From: a virus
Strand: one strand, 5' to 3'
IMG/VR virus record: IMGVR_UViG_3300025674_000446
Coordinates: 1-22,237 of that record
DNA length: 22,237 bases
Below, one piece after another: positions 1-8,018 of this stretch. The notes beneath the pieces are model-generated. The model was not told the origin of the DNA. It ran no database searches and worked only from the letters and a program-made list of their open reading frames with translations. The stretch's first letter is position 1. Every line of letters starts with the position of its first letter. Both the position numbers and the translations under genes were made by a program.

Positions 1-1
1 T

Positions 2-1183
2 AAAAAATTATATAATGACTCAGATGTTACAAAAAGAAACCGCAATGGACAGACTCGCTCAGGATTATATAGTTTGTTCATACCTATGGAATGGAACTTC
101 GAAGGATTCATTGATTCTTATGGATTACCTGTATTCAACACGCCAAATGAGCCTGTTGAGGACCCACACGGCGACCTTATAGACATCGGAGTAATTGATC
201 ATTGGGATAATGAGGTTGACGGATTAAAAGGCGATCAGGACGCTTTAAATGAGTTTTATAGACAGTTTCCAAGAACAGAAGAACATGCGTTTAGAGACGA
301 AACTAAAAATAGTTTATTTAATTTAGCTAAAATATACGAACAAATAGATTACAATGAAAACTTAAGAGATTCAAATGTAATAACAAAAGGTAGTTTTAGC
401 TGGGAAAATGGTATAAAAGATAGCAATGTAGTATTTACACCAAACCCAAACGGAAGATTTAATATAACTTGGGTTCCATCTGTAAATTTACAAAATAAAC
501 AAATTATAAAAAATGGAATTAAATATCCTGGTAATGAGCACATTGGTGCTTTTGGTTGTGATAGCTACGACATATCAGGAACGGTAGGCGGGCAAGGTTC
601 TAAAGGTGCTTTACATGGTTTAACTGTATTTAGTATGGAAGATGCGCCTGCCAATACATTTTTTTTAGAATATATAGCTAGACCTCAAACTGCAGAAACA
701 TTTTTTGAAGATGTATTAATGGCATTAGTATTTTATGGGATGCCGTTACTTGCAGAAAATAATAAGCCAAGATTGTTATATTATTTAAAAAGAAGAGGTT
801 ATAGAGGTTATTCAATGAATAGACCTGATAAAATTTGGAACAAATTGTCAACAGCAGAAAAAGAAATTGGTGGTATACCAAACTCAAGTGAGGATGTTAA
901 GCAAGCTCACGCAGCTGCAATAGAGACTTATATAAATAATCACGTTGGTGTTAAAGGAGATGGAGAATATGGAACTATGTACTTTAACCAAACTTTAAAT
1001 GATTGGTCAAGATTTGAACTAAATAATAGAACAAAATATGATGCTGCTATTAGCTCAGGCTTAGCAGTTATGGCTTGCAATAGACATTTATATCGTCCAG
1101 TGCAAAAAATAGAAAAGCAACCATTAAATATAAAAATCGCTAGATATTCAAATAGCGGAACATTTTCAAAAATAATAAAATAA
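2..1183 (+). CDS. terL: Terminase large subunit, C-terminal nuclease part (5' truncated)
   Basis: This is the DNA-packaging motor subunit; the visible part is the nuclease that cuts concatemeric DNA at the portal. The frame is open from base 2, so the gene starts before the window and the N-terminal ATPase domain is missing; 393 residues remain. The first residues, including the stretch NGQTRSGLYSLFIP, look like the linker that follows the ATPase core in terminases. The RNase H-like nuclease acidic residues can be placed: Asp in GCDSYD (bases 560-571), Glu in LAENNK (755-757) and Asp in TKYDAA (1040-1042). A TTG at base 74 could be read as a start, but it falls inside conserved sequence and would remove the linker, so I reject it. 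The portal gene begins two bases after the TAA stop, the classical terminase-portal order. I am confident of the family; the phage lineage is less certain. Confidence 0.92.
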   Translation, partial: KKLYNDSDVTKRNRNGQTRSGLYSLFIPMEWNFEGFIDSYGLPVFNTPNEPVEDPHGDLIDIGVIDHWDNEVDGLKGDQDALNEFYRQFPRTEEHAFRDETKNSLFNLAKIYEQIDYNENLRDSNVITKGSFSWENGIKDSNVVFTPNPNGRFNITWVPSVNLQNKQIIKNGIKYPGNEHIGAFGCDSYDISGTVGGQGSKGALHGLTVFSMEDAPANTFFLEYIARPQTAETFFEDVLMALVFYGMPLLAENNKPRLLYYLKRRGYRGYSMNRPDKIWNKLSTAEKEIGGIPNSSEDVKQAHAAAIETYINNHVGVKGDGEYGTMYFNQTLNDWSRFELNNRTKYDAAISSGLAVMACNRHLYRPVQKIEKQPLNIKIARYSNSGTFSKIIK

Positions 1184-1185
1184 GT

Positions 1186-3612
1186 ATGGCTGAGTCAGTT
1201 GTAAAAAGTTTTTTTCCTAGTCAAATAGCTAGCGACCAAGAGAAGATGAGCACAGAGTATGGGCTTAAAGTTGCTAAAGCTATTCAAGACGAATGGTTTA
1301 AAATGGACACCGGCACCACTAGATATAAAAGTAATCAACATTCATTTCATAGATTAAGATTATATGCTCGTGGGGAGCAAGGAATTCAAAAATATAAAGA
1401 TGAATTATCAATTAATGGTGATTTATCTTATTTAAACTTAGACTGGAAGCCAGTTCCTATTATACCTAAGTTTGTAGACATAGTAGTTAACGGTATATCA
1501 GAAAGAGCTTTTGATATTAAAGCTTATTCACAAGACCCATATGGCGTTTCAAAACGTACAGAATATATGGAAAGTGTGTTGAGAGACATGTATACTCAAG
1601 ACTTAAGTGAGTTTGTTGAAGAGAATTTTGGTATTGCAATAAATGAAAATGAAATTGAAGAATTACCAGAAACAAAAGAAGAGCTTGAAATACATATGCA
1701 GCTGTCTTATAAGCAAGGTGTTGAAATAGCAGAGGAGCAAGCAATACAAACAATTTTAAAAGGCAATAATTACGATTTAACAAAGAAAAGAGTAATATAT
1801 GATTTAACAACAATTGGGATTGGTGCTGTAAAAAATACATTTAATAAATCAGAAGGTGTTAAAGTAGAATACGTTGATCCTGCTAATTTAGTATATTCTT
1901 ATACTGAGTCGCCTTATTTTGATGATATATATTATGTTGGAGAAATAAAAGCTGTTCCAATTAATGAATTAAAAAAGCAATTTCCTGATTTAGAAGAAGA
2001 TACTTTAGAAAAAATATCTAAGCAAAGCCATAGAAGAAATGGTTTTTATGACAGAACTTTAACAAATTACGACGAATCTGATTCTAATACTGTTCAAGTT
2101 TTATATTTTAATTATAAAACATATATGAACGAAGTTTATAAAGTAAAAGAAACCGCTACAGGTGCTACAAAGATATTAGTTAGGGATGATCAATTTGATC
2201 CGCCTGTTGAAGTATTAGAGCAACAATTTGGTAAATTATCAAGATCTTTAGAGGGATTATATGAAGGTGTTTTAATTTTAGGTACTGATATATTACTTAA
2301 ATGGGAGTTAGCTAAGAACATGCTAAGACCCAAAAGTGATTATACTAAAGTTAAAATGAATTATAGTATATGCGCACCAAGAATGTATAAAGGTAAAATT
2401 GAATCTTTAGTTAGCAGAATTACGGGTTTTGCTGATATGATTCAATTAACACATCTAAAATTACAACAAGTATTATCAAGAATGGTACCGGATGGTGTAT
2501 ATTTAGATGCTGATGGATTAGCTGAAATTGATTTAGGTAATGGAACAAACTATAATCCGCAAGAAGCATTAAATATGTTTTTCCAAACGGGTTCTGTTAT
2601 TGGTAGATCATTTACGCAGGAGGGCGATATGAATCCTGGTAAAGTGCCTATTCAAGAAATTACTAGCGGAAGCGGTGGCAATAAAATACCTCAGCTTGTA
2701 AATACATATAATTATTATTTACAAATGATAAGAGATACCACGGGGTTAAATGAAGCTAGAGACGCAAGCGCACCTGACAGCAGAGCTTTAGTAGGTATAC
2801 AAAAAATTGCAGCGGCAAATTCAAATACAGCTACAAGGCATATTCTTAATTCAGGGTTATTTATAACAGCTGAAACTGCCGAATGTATATCTTTAAGAAT
2901 ATCCGATATACTTGAGTTTGGTGATACAACGGAAGCGTTTGTACAAAAAATAGGCGGCCATAATGTTGCTACTTTAGAAGAAATGTCAGAATTACATTTA
3001 TATGATTTTGGTATATTTTTAGAATTAGCACCAGATGACGAGGAAAAACAAATGCTAGAAAACAACATACAAACAGCATTGTCAGCAGGGCTTATTGATT
3101 TAGAAGATGCTATTGACATTAGAGAAATTAAAAATATTAAATTAGCAAATCAGGTATTAAAATTAAGAAGAAAGAAAAAAGGAGAAAGAGATCAGCAAAA
3201 ACAACAAGCAAATATTCAGTCACAAGCTCAAGCAAATGCTCAAGCACAGCAAGTTGCTGCACAGGCTGAAGTTCAAAAGCAAGGCGCTATAACACAACAA
3301 AAAGCACAGTTAGAACAAATTAAAGCTGAAATTGATATGAAAAAGCTTGAAAGAGAAGCTGCTTTGAAAAAAGAATTAATGAGCTTAGAGTTCCAAATGA
3401 ATATGCAGCTTAAGGGCATAGAGGCTGATGCTTATAAAAATAAAGAATCTTTTAAAGAAGATAGAAAAGATAAAAGATCTAAAATGGAAGCATCGCAACA
3501 AAGCGAATTAATAGATCAAAGAAAAAACAATTTACCACCCAAAAATTTTGAATCCGCGGGTAACGATATATTAAGCGGTGATTTTGACTTAGGTTCTTTT
3601 GAACCCAAGTAA
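1186..3612 (+). CDS. Portal protein with long Q-rich coiled-coil tail
   Basis: This 808-residue protein is the likely dodecameric portal at the capsid vertex, through which DNA enters and leaves. The assignment rests on position directly after the terminase and before scaffold and capsid genes, on size, and on overall look. It has a charged N-terminal region, a mixed core, and a C-terminal region (about residues 665-785) very rich in Gln, Ala, Lys and Glu that should form a long helix or coiled coil. Large portals with such helical tails are typical of podovirus-type and crAss-like phages, where the tail projects into the capsid. The extreme C-terminus returns to an acidic, Gly/Phe-containing stretch (DILSGDFDLGSF). 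The start is the only ATG at the junction. It has no Shine-Dalgarno sequence and lies two bases after the terminase stop, suggesting co-transcription. The gene ends in a run of stops, TAATAATAATAG. Confidence 0.87.
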   Translation: MAESVVKSFFPSQIASDQEKMSTEYGLKVAKAIQDEWFKMDTGTTRYKSNQHSFHRLRLYARGEQGIQKYKDELSINGDLSYLNLDWKPVPIIPKFVDIVVNGISERAFDIKAYSQDPYGVSKRTEYMESVLRDMYTQDLSEFVEENFGIAINENEIEELPETKEELEIHMQLSYKQGVEIAEEQAIQTILKGNNYDLTKKRVIYDLTTIGIGAVKNTFNKSEGVKVEYVDPANLVYSYTESPYFDDIYYVGEIKAVPINELKKQFPDLEEDTLEKISKQSHRRNGFYDRTLTNYDESDSNTVQVLYFNYKTYMNEVYKVKETATGATKILVRDDQFDPPVEVLEQQFGKLSRSLEGLYEGVLILGTDILLKWELAKNMLRPKSDYTKVKMNYSICAPRMYKGKIESLVSRITGFADMIQLTHLKLQQVLSRMVPDGVYLDADGLAEIDLGNGTNYNPQEALNMFFQTGSVIGRSFTQEGDMNPGKVPIQEITSGSGGNKIPQLVNTYNYYLQMIRDTTGLNEARDASAPDSRALVGIQKIAAANSNTATRHILNSGLFITAETAECISLRISDILEFGDTTEAFVQKIGGHNVATLEEMSELHLYDFGIFLELAPDDEEKQMLENNIQTALSAGLIDLEDAIDIREIKNIKLANQVLKLRRKKKGERDQQKQQANIQSQAQANAQAQQVAAQAEVQKQGAITQQKAQLEQIKAEIDMKKLEREAALKKELMSLEFQMNMQLKGIEADAYKNKESFKEDRKDKRSKMEASQQSELIDQRKNNLPPKNFESAGNDILSGDFDLGSFEPK

Positions 3613-3625
3613 TAATAATAGTAAA

Positions 3626-3639
3626 GTAATTATATAATA
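3626..3639 (+). repeat. AT-rich 14-mer shared with 15598-15611
   Basis: The 14 bases GTAATTATATAATA in the portal-scaffold gap occur again exactly upstream of the gene at 15623. An 11-base core (AATTATATAAT) also lies at bases 6-16 of the window, but there it is inside the terminase coding frame. The element contains TATAAT, so a promoter -10 box is possible, yet I see no convincing -35 element at the right distance. The high AT content makes chance recurrence plausible. Confidence 0.3.
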
Positions 3640-3646
3640 TTTTATC

Positions 3647-4891
3647 ATGGAAAACACAGAAAAAGAGGCTGTAGAAGAACAAAAAGTTGAGCAAGTTGTT
3701 GAAGAAACACAAGAACAGCCAAAAAATGAAGCTCAGCAAGAAGAACCAGCAAAACCAAAGAGACCTAAAAAACTAGTGTCCGAGGATGACAGTGTGGTTA
3801 AATTAGATTTAAGAAAAATAAAAGAAGATGCCATTCAAGAGCAAAGCACAGATGACAGCAATGATGTTGTCGGACAATCCGGAAACGAGGAAGGTAGCGA
3901 AAAAGTGGTTGAAGAAGTACGGGACACCGAACAAGAAGAAACACCCATTCTTGAAGAAATAAAAGAAAACGAAACTCCTGAAGAAACAAAAGAAGTAGAA
4001 GAAAAAGCTGAAGATTTAGCAAATGATATTGCTGATGCGGTAGAAGAACAAAAAGAAACGGGAGTTGAATTACCTGAAAATATTCAAAAAGTTGTTGACT
4101 TTATGAATGATACAGGTGGAAGTCTTGAAGATTACGTAAGGTTAAATCAAGATTATACAAAACTAAATGAAACACAGTTGCTTCGAGAATATTATGAAAC
4201 AACAAAACCACATTTAGATAAAGAAGATATTGAGCTTTTAATGGAAGATTTTTCGTATGATGAATCATTAGACGACGAAAAAGAAATTAGAAAAGCTAAA
4301 ATTGCTTTTAAAGAAGAGGTTGCTAAAGCAAAATCACACTTGGAAGGCATGAAAACAAAATACTATGAAGAAATTAAAGCTGGATCTAGGTTAACACCTG
4401 ATCAACAAAAGGCTGTTGATTTTTTTAATAGGTATAATAAAGAATCGGAAGAGACGTCAAAAGTAGTTGAAAAACAGAAAAAAGTGTTTTTAAATCAAAC
4501 CAATAATGTTTTTTCAAATGATTTCAAAGGTTTTGATTATCAAGTTGGAGACAAAAAATATAGGTTTAATATTAAAAACCCTTCTGAGATTAAAGAAACT
4601 CAAAGCGACATTAATAATTTTGTTAAGAAGTTCTTAAATGAAAATAATGAAATGTCAGATGCTGTGGGTTATCACAAATCACTTTTTACAGCTATGAACG
4701 CTGACGCGGTAGCAAAACACTTTTATGAGCAAGGCAAAGCTGATGCGATAAAAGATAGTATGGCTAGAACGAAGAATGTTGATATGGCTCCAAGAGGGAC
4801 TCATGAAAAAGTCACATCTTCAAACGGCTGGACGGTTAGAGCTATTGACGGGCAAGACACTTCCAAACTTAGAGTTAAAATTAAAAAGTAA
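3647..4891 (+). CDS. Putative capsid scaffolding protein
   Basis: I infer a scaffold from position between portal and major capsid genes and from composition; no sequence motif proves it. The 414-residue protein starts with about 150 residues that are extremely rich in Glu, Lys, Gln and Val with almost no aromatic residues, so probably disordered or helical. A mostly helical middle follows (about 150-330, with runs such as EKEIRKAKIAFKEEVAKAK). The end is basic, with KLRVKIKK as the last eight residues. Strong acidity plus a short basic C-terminal tail that could contact the capsid protein is the usual design of phage scaffolds. No protease motif is visible in it, and no separate prohead protease gene lies in the head cluster. 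The ATG at 3647 follows an AT-rich leader with no Shine-Dalgarno sequence. An alternative is a capsid-associated internal protein. Confidence 0.62.
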   Translation: MENTEKEAVEEQKVEQVVEETQEQPKNEAQQEEPAKPKRPKKLVSEDDSVVKLDLRKIKEDAIQEQSTDDSNDVVGQSGNEEGSEKVVEEVRDTEQEETPILEEIKENETPEETKEVEEKAEDLANDIADAVEEQKETGVELPENIQKVVDFMNDTGGSLEDYVRLNQDYTKLNETQLLREYYETTKPHLDKEDIELLMEDFSYDESLDDEKEIRKAKIAFKEEVAKAKSHLEGMKTKYYEEIKAGSRLTPDQQKAVDFFNRYNKESEETSKVVEKQKKVFLNQTNNVFSNDFKGFDYQVGDKKYRFNIKNPSEIKETQSDINNFVKKFLNENNEMSDAVGYHKSLFTAMNADAVAKHFYEQGKADAIKDSMARTKNVDMAPRGTHEKVTSSNGWTVRAIDGQDTSKLRVKIKK

Positions 4892-4912
4892 CAAAACTAA
4901 AAATTTAAAATT

Positions 4913-6361
4913 ATGGCATTAGCTGGAACAGGGGCTGAGTTAAATCACTTAACCCCGAGACCTGTAAAAGGTCTTTTTGGAGATAACTATCTGTCTTTGG
5001 CAGATTTAGACTTTACACAACAATTTTTGCCAGAAGTATACGAAAAAGAAGTTGAGAGATATGGAAACAGAACTGTCAGCGGATTTTTAAGAATGGTAGG
5101 CGCTGAAATGCCTATGGCTTCTGATAGAATTGTATGGAGTGAGCAAGGAAGATTGCATATTGCATTCGATGATTGTACTGTTGATAACTCTTCAGCTACA
5201 ACTACAGTAACTTTTGTTAATACATCAGGTGGAGACACAGGTGTTGCAAAGTCAAAATTATTAGGTGTTGGTATGACTGTTATTATCGCTAAAGGTATTA
5301 ACGTTGTAAAAGCTAGAGTAGCTACAGCTCCTGGTGATGGAACAATTACAGTAGCTCCTTATGGTGCTGGTAACCTAAACGCATTAGGTTCAGGTGCTTT
5401 AACTGCTGTATCACTATTTGTATATGGTTCTGAATTCTTAAAAGGAAGCGGAGATGTAGGAAATTCAATTGACGCTAAATTTACTCAGTTTGATAACAAG
5501 CCAATTATTCTTAGAGATAAGTATAATGTAAATGGTTCTGACGTTGCTCAAATCGGGTGGGTTGAAGTAACTACTGAAGCTGGAACTTCTGGATACTTAT
5601 GGTATTTAAAGTCTGAGCACGAAGCAAGATTAAGATTTGAAGACCAATTAGAGATGGCAATGATTGAAGCTGTAAAAGATACGGGATCAACTTCTGGATC
5701 TGCTGGAGCTTCTAACTTTGAAGGATCTGAAGGTTTATTTGCTGCTATTGAATCAAGAGGTATCGTATATAACGACGCTGATTTTGATGCTGTAGCTGGT
5801 ACTGCACCTTATGCTCCTACAGGATTAGGTGAATTTGATGATATATTAAAAGAACTTGATAAGCAAGGTGCTATTGAAGAAAATATGCTTTTCTTAGATA
5901 GAAATACTGCTCTTTCAATCGATAATATGTTAGCTTCACAAAATGCACCTTACGGTGGAGGAACTTCTTATGGAGTATTCGAAAACAGTGAGGATATGGC
6001 ATTAAATCTTGGATTTAACGGATTTAGAAGAGGTTCTTATGACTTCTATAAAACTGACTGGAAATACTTAAATGACAGCACTACAAGAGGCTTAATTGGC
6101 GATGTAGAAGGTGTTATTATTCCAGCTGGGGTTTCAACAGTATATGATCAGCAATTAGGTAAAAACATTCAGAGACCTTTCTTACATGTAAGATATAGAG
6201 CTTCTGAAGCTGATGATAGAAAAATGAAGTCTTGGATCACTGGATCAGTTGGTGGAAACTACACAAGCGCTACAGATGAAATGAATGTTCATTTCTTATC
6301 TGAAAGAGCACTATGTGTACAAGGAGCTAACAACTTCGTACTATTGAAGAAAACTTCATAA
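4913..6361 (+). CDS. Major capsid protein
   Basis: This 482-residue protein is the probable HK97-fold shell subunit. It sits after the scaffold candidate, has the expected length, and opens with an N-terminal arm and helices (residues 1-70), then a strand region around RIVWSEQGRLHI. Residues about 88-180 are Gly/Thr/Val-rich, look like an all-beta insertion, and precede the alpha-beta core. The C-terminal half has the mixed helix-strand pattern ending in a strand-rich segment (ERALCVQGANNFVLLKK) typical of the axial domain. Codon use differs from the neighbours: only one of 21 isoleucines is ATA (14 bases-rich strings elsewhere favour ATA), which fits very high expression. A strong hairpin terminator follows 13 bases after the stop. 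The leader is pure A/T before the ATG. Direct homology could not be checked; context and features make this call strong. Confidence 0.87.
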   Translation: MALAGTGAELNHLTPRPVKGLFGDNYLSLADLDFTQQFLPEVYEKEVERYGNRTVSGFLRMVGAEMPMASDRIVWSEQGRLHIAFDDCTVDNSSATTTVTFVNTSGGDTGVAKSKLLGVGMTVIIAKGINVVKARVATAPGDGTITVAPYGAGNLNALGSGALTAVSLFVYGSEFLKGSGDVGNSIDAKFTQFDNKPIILRDKYNVNGSDVAQIGWVEVTTEAGTSGYLWYLKSEHEARLRFEDQLEMAMIEAVKDTGSTSGSAGASNFEGSEGLFAAIESRGIVYNDADFDAVAGTAPYAPTGLGEFDDILKELDKQGAIEENMLFLDRNTALSIDNMLASQNAPYGGGTSYGVFENSEDMALNLGFNGFRRGSYDFYKTDWKYLNDSTTRGLIGDVEGVIIPAGVSTVYDQQLGKNIQRPFLHVRYRASEADDRKMKSWITGSVGGNYTSATDEMNVHFLSERALCVQGANNFVLLKKTS

Positions 6362-6374
6362 GTAAATTAATAAT

Positions 6375-6419
6375 GTAGTAATTACCCCTGTGTAATATCA
6401 GGGGTAGTTATTACTCTTT
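6375..6419 (+). terminator. Strong intrinsic terminator after the capsid gene
   Basis: Bases 6375-6390 (GTAGTAATTACCCCTG) pair with 6399-6414 (CAGGGGTAGTTATTAC) over all 16 positions, using two G-U wobbles in the RNA. The loop is 8 bases, and TCTTT follows directly, with another T-run a few bases on. The hairpin has a CCCCTG/CAGGGG block at its top. It lies 13 bases after the capsid stop and 30 bases before the next start. It may reduce read-through into the tail genes, or protect the 3' end of the abundant capsid mRNA. Confidence 0.8.
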
Positions 6420-6443
6420 ATAACATTTTTATTATATTATATC

Positions 6444-7259
6444 ATGGCAAAAAAAGCTAAAGCAGAAGAAATAGTTGAGGTTGCACCTCAGCAAAAAACA
6501 AAAGTAATTGAAAAACCAATTAAACCAAGCTGGGAAATTAGAGATAGAGTATATATGTTAAAAGGTGATAAGAGGCCTTTAATATTTACATTACCAGCAA
6601 GACATAGTAGAAAAAGACCATTATTATGGTTTGATCAAGAAAATGCAATTCAAAAAGAATTAAGATATGCTACAAATATGAATTCGCCATTTGTTGATGA
6701 ACAAAAAGGTGAAGCTACATTAGGTAGAATTGTTTTTAGAAATGGACAATTATTTGTTGCTAAAGAAGAAATTGCATTACAAAAACTTTTATCATTATAT
6801 CATCCTTTAAAAGATCAATTATATTATGAATATAATCCTGTTCAAGAATCTGTAAATGAGCTAGATTATATAAATATGGAAATTGACGCATTAGTTTTAG
6901 CTAAACAATTAGAGATTGAGCAAGTTGAAGCTATATTAAGAGTTGAATATGGTAGCAAAGTTGATAGTTTAAGTAGTAGCGAGTTAAAAAGAGATATATT
7001 AGTATTTGCAAAAAGAAACCCTGCGTTGTTTATTGAATTAGCAAATGACGAGAATGTTGAATTAAGAAATATTGGTATTAAAGCTACTCAACAAGGTATT
7101 ATTAAGTTATCTAGCGATCAAAGAACATTTAGTTACGGAGAAACAGATAGAAAACTTATGACAGTACCATTTGATGAACATCCATACTCTGCACTAGCAG
7201 CGTGGTTTAAAACCGATGAAGGTATGGAAGTTTATAAACATATAATTAAGAAATTATAA
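6444..7259 (+). CDS. Conserved-looking head/neck-region protein, function unknown
   Basis: I do not recognise a defined function for this 271-residue protein. The first 35 residues are Lys/Ala/Glu-rich and probably flexible. Residues about 36-140 form a compact mixed region with many basic and aromatic residues (MLKGDKRPLIFTL, SRKRPLLWFD, GRIVFRNGQLFV). Residues about 140-210 are helical and acidic (ELDYINMEIDALVLAKQLEIEQVEAILRVEYG). The last 60 form a small domain ending in AAWFKTDEGMEVYKHIIKKL. There is no signal peptide and no membrane segment. It is the first gene after the capsid terminator and precedes the neck-type genes, so a head-associated or head-tail joining role is plausible. The leader ends in TATATC directly before the ATG, like that of the scaffold gene (TTTATC). 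Confidence is high that it is a gene, low on its role. Confidence 0.85.
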   Translation: MAKKAKAEEIVEVAPQQKTKVIEKPIKPSWEIRDRVYMLKGDKRPLIFTLPARHSRKRPLLWFDQENAIQKELRYATNMNSPFVDEQKGEATLGRIVFRNGQLFVAKEEIALQKLLSLYHPLKDQLYYEYNPVQESVNELDYINMEIDALVLAKQLEIEQVEAILRVEYGSKVDSLSSSELKRDILVFAKRNPALFIELANDENVELRNIGIKATQQGIIKLSSDQRTFSYGETDRKLMTVPFDEHPYSALAAWFKTDEGMEVYKHIIKKL

Positions 7260-7269
7260 ACCATCTTAT

Positions 7270-7286
7270 AGCGGTTGGGCCGCTTT
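7270..7286 (+). terminator. Small GC-rich hairpin in a 60-base gap
   Basis: AGCGG (7270-7274) can pair with CCGCT (7280-7284) around a five-base loop, followed by TTT. It lies 10 bases after the stop at 7259. The gap is unusually GC-rich for this window around 7270-7296. The stem is only five base pairs with a short T-run, so it may be a weak terminator, an mRNA-processing hairpin, or nothing. Confidence 0.28.
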
Positions 7287-7319
7287 AACGGTGGCTCAAT
7301 CACTATAAATAAAAATATA

Positions 7320-8015
7320 ATGGCAGTAAGCGTAGATACAGTATATCAAAGAGTCCTTGCAATATTAAACAAAGAACAAAGAGGTTATTTAACACCAGAA
7401 GAGTATAACCTATTTGCAAATCAAGCTCAAATGGATATATTCGAGCAATATTTTTATGATATTAATCAATTTGACAGAATACACGGTAATAGTACTGAAT
7501 ATTCTGATATGATTGATTTGTTAAATAAAAAAATAGGTATTTTTGAAAAAACTGCTAATTTAGGTAATTATGATACAGATCATTATAATTTACCTTCAGA
7601 TATGTACAGATTAGGCTCAGTAATATATTCTAATGCTGAAGCTGAACGTATTTCACAAAAAGAATGGCTATATATTAATTCTTCCCCTATAGCACAACCA
7701 ACAAATACTTTTCCGGTATATACTAGAAACGAAGACGGTATACAAGTAAGAGGTGCTGCAACTATAACTGATAATAATGCTATTACTTGCAATTATATTA
7801 AAGTGCCTAGTAAAGTTATATGGAATTATACAACTGTTTTAGGCAATGCGCAATATACAGCTACAGGATCGGTTAATTTTGAATTACATAACTCAGAGGA
7901 AACAGAGCTTGTAATTAAAATATTAGCATTAGCAGGATTATTAGTACAAGATGTCGGAATGTATCAAGTAGCATCTGCGGAAGAAACTAAAGATATACAA
8001 CAACAAAAAGCATAA
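7320..8015 (+). CDS. Putative head-tail connector / neck protein
   Basis: This protein probably joins portal and tail; the role is inferred from position and architecture. I start it at the ATG at 7320, giving 231 residues. The frame is open further up to a TTG at 7275, but that would add 15 residues encoded by the hairpin-containing gap, whereas MAVSVDTVYQRV begins a clear helical domain. Residues 1-100 are helical (LNKEQRGYLTPEEYNLFANQAQ, then FEQYFYDI). Residues about 100-180 are beta-rich (YNLPSDMYRLGSVIYS, later TCNYIKVPSKVIWNY). The C-terminus (SEETELVIKILALAGLLVQD) is helical and ends Gln-rich. A helical bundle with a beta sandwich and a helical tail resembles adaptor or tail-tube A-type proteins of short-tailed phages. 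The ATG is preceded by AAAAATATA, and the stop is a TAATAA pair four bases before the next gene. Confidence 0.8.
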   Translation: MAVSVDTVYQRVLAILNKEQRGYLTPEEYNLFANQAQMDIFEQYFYDINQFDRIHGNSTEYSDMIDLLNKKIGIFEKTANLGNYDTDHYNLPSDMYRLGSVIYSNAEAERISQKEWLYINSSPIAQPTNTFPVYTRNEDGIQVRGAATITDNNAITCNYIKVPSKVIWNYTTVLGNAQYTATGSVNFELHNSEETELVIKILALAGLLVQDVGMYQVASAEETKDIQQQKA

Positions 8016-8018
8016 TAA

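Noticed and set aside
74-76. TTG as the start of the first gene
   Set aside because: The frame is open from base 2 and encodes a terminase-like linker upstream, so the gene is truncated by the window and not started at TTG.
1517-1840. Minus-strand open frames, including 107-165 codon ones at 1517, 2715, 17587 and 20404
   Set aside because: They lie wholly inside strongly supported + strand genes and have low-complexity Leu/Ser/Phe-rich products typical of antisense shadows.
7304-7311. TATAAATA, identical to the T4 late-promoter consensus
   Set aside because: It is only 8 bases before the ATG, occurs in AT-rich DNA, and no T4-type late transcription gene is visible.
7275-7319. TTG start giving a 246-residue neck protein
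   Set aside because: The extra 15 residues come from a hairpin-containing gap; the ATG at 7320 has the AAAATATA leader seen at other starts.
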